A DNA stretch of 18,753 nt. Source: Prevotellaceae bacterium. GTDB taxonomy: Bacteria; Bacteroidota; Bacteroidia; Bacteroidales; Bacteroidaceae. The DNA lies in the NCBI GenBank assembly GCA_022508635.1, contig JAFLUV010000021.1:1-18753 (forward strand). The letters run 5' to 3'. Below, piece by piece: positions 15,076 through 18,753 of the stretch. Position 1 is the stretch's first letter, and every line of letters starts with the position of its first letter. A program made the position numbers and the translations under genes. Below the pieces are notes generated by a model that ran no database searches, had not been told where the DNA came from, and saw nothing but the letters and a program-made list of their open reading frames with translations.

Positions 15076-17109
15076 ATGAATAACATTGCATTAATGAATC
15101 GTGCAGCCGACAACATCCGTATCCTGGCTGCAGCGATGGTAGAAAAAGCAAAAAGTGGACATCCTGGTGGAGCAATGGGCGGTGCAGACTTCATCAATGT
15201 TCTTTACAGCGAGTTCCTTCAGTTTGACCCGAAGAACCCTACATGGAAGGGACGCGACCGTTTCTTCCTCGACCCCGGTCACATGTCTCCGATGCTTTAT
15301 GCAGAGTTGGCTCTCATCGGCAAGTTCACCCTCGAAGAACTGCAAGAATTCCGTCAGTGGGGTTCTCCCACACCCGGCCATCCCGAAGTCTGCTACGAGC
15401 GAGGCATTGAGAACAGCAGCGGTCCATTGGGTCAAGGACACACTTATGCTGTAGGTGCTGCCATTGCGGCGAAATTTCTTTATGCTAAGACAGGTAACCC
15501 AACCTTCCAGAAGGAAACTATATATGCTTACATAAGTGATGGCGGCATACAGGAAGAAGTTAGTGCAGGCGCAGCACGCATCGCAGGGAACCTGGGACTG
15601 GATAACCTTATCATGTTCTACGATGCCAACGACATACAGCTTTCCACAGAAACTTCTGTCGTAACCAATGAAGATGTGGCATCCAGATACCGGGCTTTTG
15701 GATGGGAGGTATTCGATATAGATGGTAATGACGTGGCACAGATACGCGAAGCCCTTGTGAAAGCTAAAGCCGTCACCGGAAAACCAACTCTCATCATTGG
15801 TCATTGCATCATGGGCAAAGGTGCCCTTCAGGCAGACGGAAGCAGCTATGAACGCAGTTGCCAAACGCACGGCGCACCCCTCGGTGGCGATGCCTACCGT
15901 AACACCATCACCAACCTTGGCGGCAATCCCGATACACCATTTGTCATCTTCCCAGAAGTGGCAGCACTTTACGAGGCACGTCTCAAAGAATTAGAAGAAG
16001 ACGTACGTTCACGCTACAATGAGGAACAGGTATGGGCAACACAGAATGCAGAAAAAGCTGCACAGCTGGACGACTGGTTCGCCAGGAAGCTGCCAGACAT
16101 TGATTGGAATAGTATTGAACAAAAGCCAAACGATGCCACTCGCAATGCTTCCAGCACATGCCTGTCACTTCTGGCTAAGAAAGTTCCCAACATGATTGTC
16201 AGCTCTGCAGACCTTTGTAATTCCGACAAGACAGACGGCTTCATCAAGGGAGGTGCTTCTGTTATCTCTCGCGACAACTACGGCGGCGGCTTCCTGCAAG
16301 CTGGTGTCTCCGAACTCACGATGGCATGCTGCTGCATAGGCATGATGCTTCATGGAGGCATTATTGCCGCTTGTGGTACCTTCTTTGTCTTCAGCGACTA
16401 CATGAAGCCTGCCATTCGTATGGCCGCCCTCATGGAAGTACCCATTAAGTTCGTATGGTCGCACGATGCCTTCCGTGTCGGCGAAGACGGACCTACACAT
16501 GAGCCGGTAGAACAAGAGGCACAGATTCGTCTGATGGAAAAAATGAAGAACCATAGCGGACACAACTCCATGTTAGTATTGCGTCCTGCCGACGGAAAGG
16601 CCACCACATGCTGCTGGAAACTGGCAATGGAGAACATGAAATCGCCTTCAGCCCTCATTCTCAGTCGTCAGGTAATAGAAGACCTACCCGAAGAGACAGA
16701 CTACAGCGGTGCGGCACTTGGAGCATACATTGCAGCAGAGAGCGACGAACAGTTCGACATCATCTTTGTGGGCAACGGTTCTGAGGTCAGCACACTCATC
16801 GCCGGTGCACGACTCTTACGACAGGACGGATACAAGGTACGCGTAGTAAGTGCACCCAGCGAAGGTCTTTTCCGCGAACAACCTATCAGCTATCAGCGTA
16901 AACTCTTCCCCATCGGAAGCAAGGTATTCGGCCTGACCGCCGGACTTCCCGTCAACTTACAGGGCTTCCTCACGGGTGCGCATCCCGACAGCGACATCTG
17001 GGGACTTGGCAGCTTCGGCTACTCCGCATCCTACAAGGTACTCGACCAGAAGTTTGGCTTCACAGCTGAAAATGTCTACGAACAGGCAAAGAAGATTCTG
17101 AACAAATAA
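15076..17109 (+). CDS. tkt: Transketolase
   Basis: This thiamine-diphosphate enzyme moves two-carbon ketol units in the non-oxidative pentose phosphate pathway. The start at 15076 (MNNIALMNRAADNIRILAA) gives 677 residues, close to the 663 of E. coli TktA; the longer frame from 15031 begins inside the promoter. Visible motifs: GHPGGAMGG (28-36), the cofactor diphosphate/metal motif starting at Asp155 (SDGG, ending with Asn185 in YDANDI), the catalytic glutamate Glu413 in GVSELTMA, and DGPTHEPVEQ (from 471). The glycine-rich GDG motif reads SDG here. The three thiamine-enzyme domains appear complete. rpiB follows after 25 nt, placing two steps of the same pathway in one operon. Confidence 0.96.
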   Translation: MNNIALMNRAADNIRILAAAMVEKAKSGHPGGAMGGADFINVLYSEFLQFDPKNPTWKGRDRFFLDPGHMSPMLYAELALIGKFTLEELQEFRQWGSPTPGHPEVCYERGIENSSGPLGQGHTYAVGAAIAAKFLYAKTGNPTFQKETIYAYISDGGIQEEVSAGAARIAGNLGLDNLIMFYDANDIQLSTETSVVTNEDVASRYRAFGWEVFDIDGNDVAQIREALVKAKAVTGKPTLIIGHCIMGKGALQADGSSYERSCQTHGAPLGGDAYRNTITNLGGNPDTPFVIFPEVAALYEARLKELEEDVRSRYNEEQVWATQNAEKAAQLDDWFARKLPDIDWNSIEQKPNDATRNASSTCLSLLAKKVPNMIVSSADLCNSDKTDGFIKGGASVISRDNYGGGFLQAGVSELTMACCCIGMMLHGGIIAACGTFFVFSDYMKPAIRMAALMEVPIKFVWSHDAFRVGEDGPTHEPVEQEAQIRLMEKMKNHSGHNSMLVLRPADGKATTCCWKLAMENMKSPSALILSRQVIEDLPEETDYSGAALGAYIAAESDEQFDIIFVGNGSEVSTLIAGARLLRQDGYKVRVVSAPSEGLFREQPISYQRKLFPIGSKVFGLTAGLPVNLQGFLTGAHPDSDIWGLGSFGYSASYKVLDQKFGFTAENVYEQAKKILNK

Positions 17110-17134
17110 CAAAACTCAAAACGTTAAACAGGAA

Positions 17135-17569
17135 ATGACAAAAGTCGGACTTGCCAGCGACCACGCAGGCTATGCACTCAAACAGCACGTAAAGATATAT
17201 CTCGAAGCGAAAGGCATTGCATATCACGATTACGGCACATACAGCGAAGATAGTTGCGACTATCCTGACTATGCCCACGCCCTTGCCAAAGGCATTGAGG
17301 CAGACGAATGCAAAACAGGCATTGCCATCTGCGGAAGCGGACAAGGTATCAGCATATCGCTCAACAAGCACCAGGGTATTCGCGCTGCTCTTTGCTGGAT
17401 ACCCGAGATAGCACATCTCTCCCGCCAACACAACGATGCCAACGTACTCGTCATGCCCGGCCGGTTCATCACTGAAAAGGAAGCAGACGCCATCATGGAT
17501 GAATTCTTTGCAACGCCATTCGAGGGAGGTCGCCACGTAGCACGCGTCGCAAAGATTCCCGTTCAGTAA
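17135..17569 (+). CDS. rpiB: Ribose-5-phosphate isomerase B
   Basis: The enzyme interconverts ribose 5-phosphate and ribulose 5-phosphate in the cytosol. The 144-residue protein has the RpiB/LacAB fold signatures: SDHAG (8-12, with Asp9 and His10), YPDYA (43-47), catalytic Cys66 in AICGSGQG, HNDANVLVMPGR and a C-terminal helix. Length is typical. It is 25 nt after tkt and is probably cotranscribed with it, supplying or consuming the pentose phosphate that transketolase uses. Confidence 0.97.
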   Translation: MTKVGLASDHAGYALKQHVKIYLEAKGIAYHDYGTYSEDSCDYPDYAHALAKGIEADECKTGIAICGSGQGISISLNKHQGIRAALCWIPEIAHLSRQHNDANVLVMPGRFITEKEADAIMDEFFATPFEGGRHVARVAKIPVQ

Positions 17570-17577
17570 ACATAGTA

Positions 17578-17604
17578 TGCCGGCTTTCATGGACGAATCC
17601 GGCA
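17578..17604. terminator. Hairpin between convergent rpiB and GH25 genes
   Basis: TGCCGG (17578-17583) pairs with CCGGCA (17599-17604), and TTC (17586-17588) with GAA (17595-17597) inside it, around a 6-nt loop. It sits in the 43-nt space between two converging genes, 8 nt after the rpiB stop. The following T-run is poor on both strands, so it may be a weak or bidirectional terminator. Confidence 0.5.
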
Positions 17605-17612
17605 GGATCAGT

Positions 17613-18482
17613 TTATTCTTCTGGTTCGGGAAGAGTAAACCTTATAAGGTCTGAGAGATTGCCATTGAAAATGTTACAGTCGACAAAGCCCTGAATGCCA
17701 GACACCTTGCCGCAATCGGTGTGCTGCCAGAAAACCCATTGACCCTTGTATTCAAGTTCATCCACATAGTAATGGGCAATCCAAAAAGGATACTCGTTAA
17801 ACTCGGGTGTCCCCAAATAATCCTGCTTGAACTTGTAGCCTGTGTAAAGGATAGGCTTGACACCATACTTTCTTTCCACGATATCAAGCCACGTCTTCAC
17901 GTCACGACGTAGCTGCTGCGGGGTGAGGTCACCCTTCTTCTCAACGTCAAGTACGGGAGGCAAGTCGCCAGGTTCAAGATGAACTTGGTGCAGATAGAAC
18001 TCTGCCTGCCGGCGGGCATCTGCTCCGGGAACGAAGAAATGGTATGCTCCGCGTATCAGGTCACTCTGACGCGAGAGGTAGAAATTCTCGTTGAAGTTGT
18101 CGTCCATCAGCTTCACGCCCTCCGTTGCCTTGATAAAGACAAATCGGACAGGAGCACCTGCAATGGAGGCATTGCGGAGCTTTTCCCAGTTGATACGTTC
18201 CTGGTAATGGCTGATGTCGATGCCTCTGATGTCATAGCCTTCCGGATAATCCGGACTGCCATAGATGGCTCGCCACCGGAAACTAAAGGGACTGACGATG
18301 AAATGGTAGAAAAAGAAGATATAGGCTGCTATAAGGAGAAGTCCTCCGAGCCACAGAACCCATGCGGGAAAGCGACGGAAGAAATGTAACATCCTCCATC
18401 CTCCTTTAGAGGAAGCTCTTTTCCTGCGCTTCTTCGGTGTCTTGCGCCGAGCTTTCCCTGAAGGGGAATGAAGGATGTTCAT
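17613..18482 (-). CDS. Membrane-anchored GH25 lysozyme-like protein
   Basis: Glycosyl hydrolase family 25 enzymes cut the MurNAc-GlcNAc bond of peptidoglycan. The 289-residue protein has a strongly basic cytoplasmic tail (residues 9-37, many Lys and Arg), one membrane segment (about 40-62, WVLWLGGLLLIAAYIFFFYH), then a GH25 domain (about 84-280). The domain shows GIDISHYQ (Asp89), FVFIKATEG (114-122), GAYHFF (145-150), PVLDVE (Asp179 and Glu181, the family's DxE pair) and ILYTGY. The catalytic acids are present. The signal segment has no obvious cleavage site, so the enzyme is probably anchored in the inner membrane facing the periplasm. A second Met at residue 31 is a possible shorter start. 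It follows pfp by 29 nt. Confidence 0.93.
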   Translation of the reverse strand: MNILHSPSGKARRKTPKKRRKRASSKGGWRMLHFFRRFPAWVLWLGGLLLIAAYIFFFYHFIVSPFSFRWRAIYGSPDYPEGYDIRGIDISHYQERINWEKLRNASIAGAPVRFVFIKATEGVKLMDDNFNENFYLSRQSDLIRGAYHFFVPGADARRQAEFYLHQVHLEPGDLPPVLDVEKKGDLTPQQLRRDVKTWLDIVERKYGVKPILYTGYKFKQDYLGTPEFNEYPFWIAHYYVDELEYKGQWVFWQHTDCGKVSGIQGFVDCNIFNGNLSDLIRFTLPEPEE

Positions 18483-18511
18483 GTCAGCAGTTCCCTAATC
18501 TCTTTGTCCGC

Positions 18512-18753
18512 TTACGCCTGCTCCAGGGCAAGGGTCTTGGTGCACTGGTCGCACACCTCGCTGGGTCCCCAATACTGGATAGGACCGGGATAGACGTAGC
18601 AAGTGTTCTTTGCCCACTCTTCGCGCTTGCCTGCGAAGTACTTGAAGGGCGCACCGTCAAGTTCTACGAGCGCCTTGCGGATAACAGGCTTCATGGCACC
18701 GTTGCGACGCTCCATGTTCATCATCATCGTGATGGGCACACCGCCGGCAATCC
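18512..18753 (-). CDS. pfp: PPi-dependent 6-phosphofructokinase, C-terminal part
   Basis: Only the last 79 residues are in the window; the frame stays open to the right edge and the true start lies beyond it. A GTG at 18739 is internal: the preceding codons read I-A-G-G and continue the protein. The visible part contains PITMMMNMERRNG, KPVIRKALVELDG, PFKYFAGKREEW and PGPIQYWGPSEVCD. I recognise these as the C-terminus of the long (about 550-residue) pyrophosphate--fructose-6-phosphate 1-phosphotransferase found in Bacteroidales and plants. The enzyme phosphorylates fructose 6-phosphate reversibly with pyrophosphate. The GH25 gene follows 29 nt after its stop. Confidence 0.85.
   Translation of the reverse strand, partial: IAGGVPITMMMNMERRNGAMKPVIRKALVELDGAPFKYFAGKREEWAKNTCYVYPGPIQYWGPSEVCDQCTKTLALEQA

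Overview
The window reads as a chromosomal housekeeping segment of a Bacteroidota bacterium, most likely order Bacteroidales and perhaps near Prevotella or Bacteroides (the genus is an inference). Several promoters match the Bacteroidota sigma factor pattern (TTG, about 20 nt, TAnnTTTG). Leaders are A-rich and mostly lack Shine-Dalgarno sequences. The proteins have the lineage's flavour: an IF3 with a charged C-terminal tail, a cysteine-poor DksA/TraR protein, a long LspA, DUF4296 and a PPi-dependent phosphofructokinase. No insertion sequence, prophage, CRISPR array, tRNA or rRNA gene was seen. Both ends are open; the right end cuts a gene.

Layout. 1-320 has no recognised gene but holds a long hairpin, probably the terminator of the leftward operon that follows. 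321-1189 (minus) is a small membrane/envelope operon: YtxH-like, phage-holin-superfamily and an 86-residue unknown protein. It is divergent from a SPOR-domain lipoprotein gene (1407-1901). 2022-5049 holds ruvX, def and a large exported TPR protein. 5141-8646 is the translation cluster thrS-infC-rpmI-rplT, ending in a strong terminator. 8771-9342 is a 570-nt non-coding gap with a candidate structured RNA, possibly 6S-like, and the ileS promoter. 9343-14991 is an apparent operon: ileS, DksA/TraR, lspA, a DUF4296 lipoprotein and a 59-residue ORF. 15014-17569 has a near-perfect promoter driving transketolase and rpiB, two non-oxidative pentose phosphate steps. On the minus strand, 17613-18753 holds a membrane-anchored GH25 lysozyme downstream of the 3' end of pfp.

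The genes serve translation (def, thrS, infC, L35, L20, ileS), its control (DksA-like), envelope maturation (lspA and lipoproteins, SPOR, GH25), DNA repair or RNA processing (ruvX) and central carbon metabolism (tkt, rpiB, pfp). I see no new multi-gene system. The points most worth a second look are an isoleucyl-tRNA synthetase whose class I signature reads GIHH where HIGH is expected, the candidate RNA downstream of rplT, and two corrections to naive gene calls (transketolase start, a short ORF before it).
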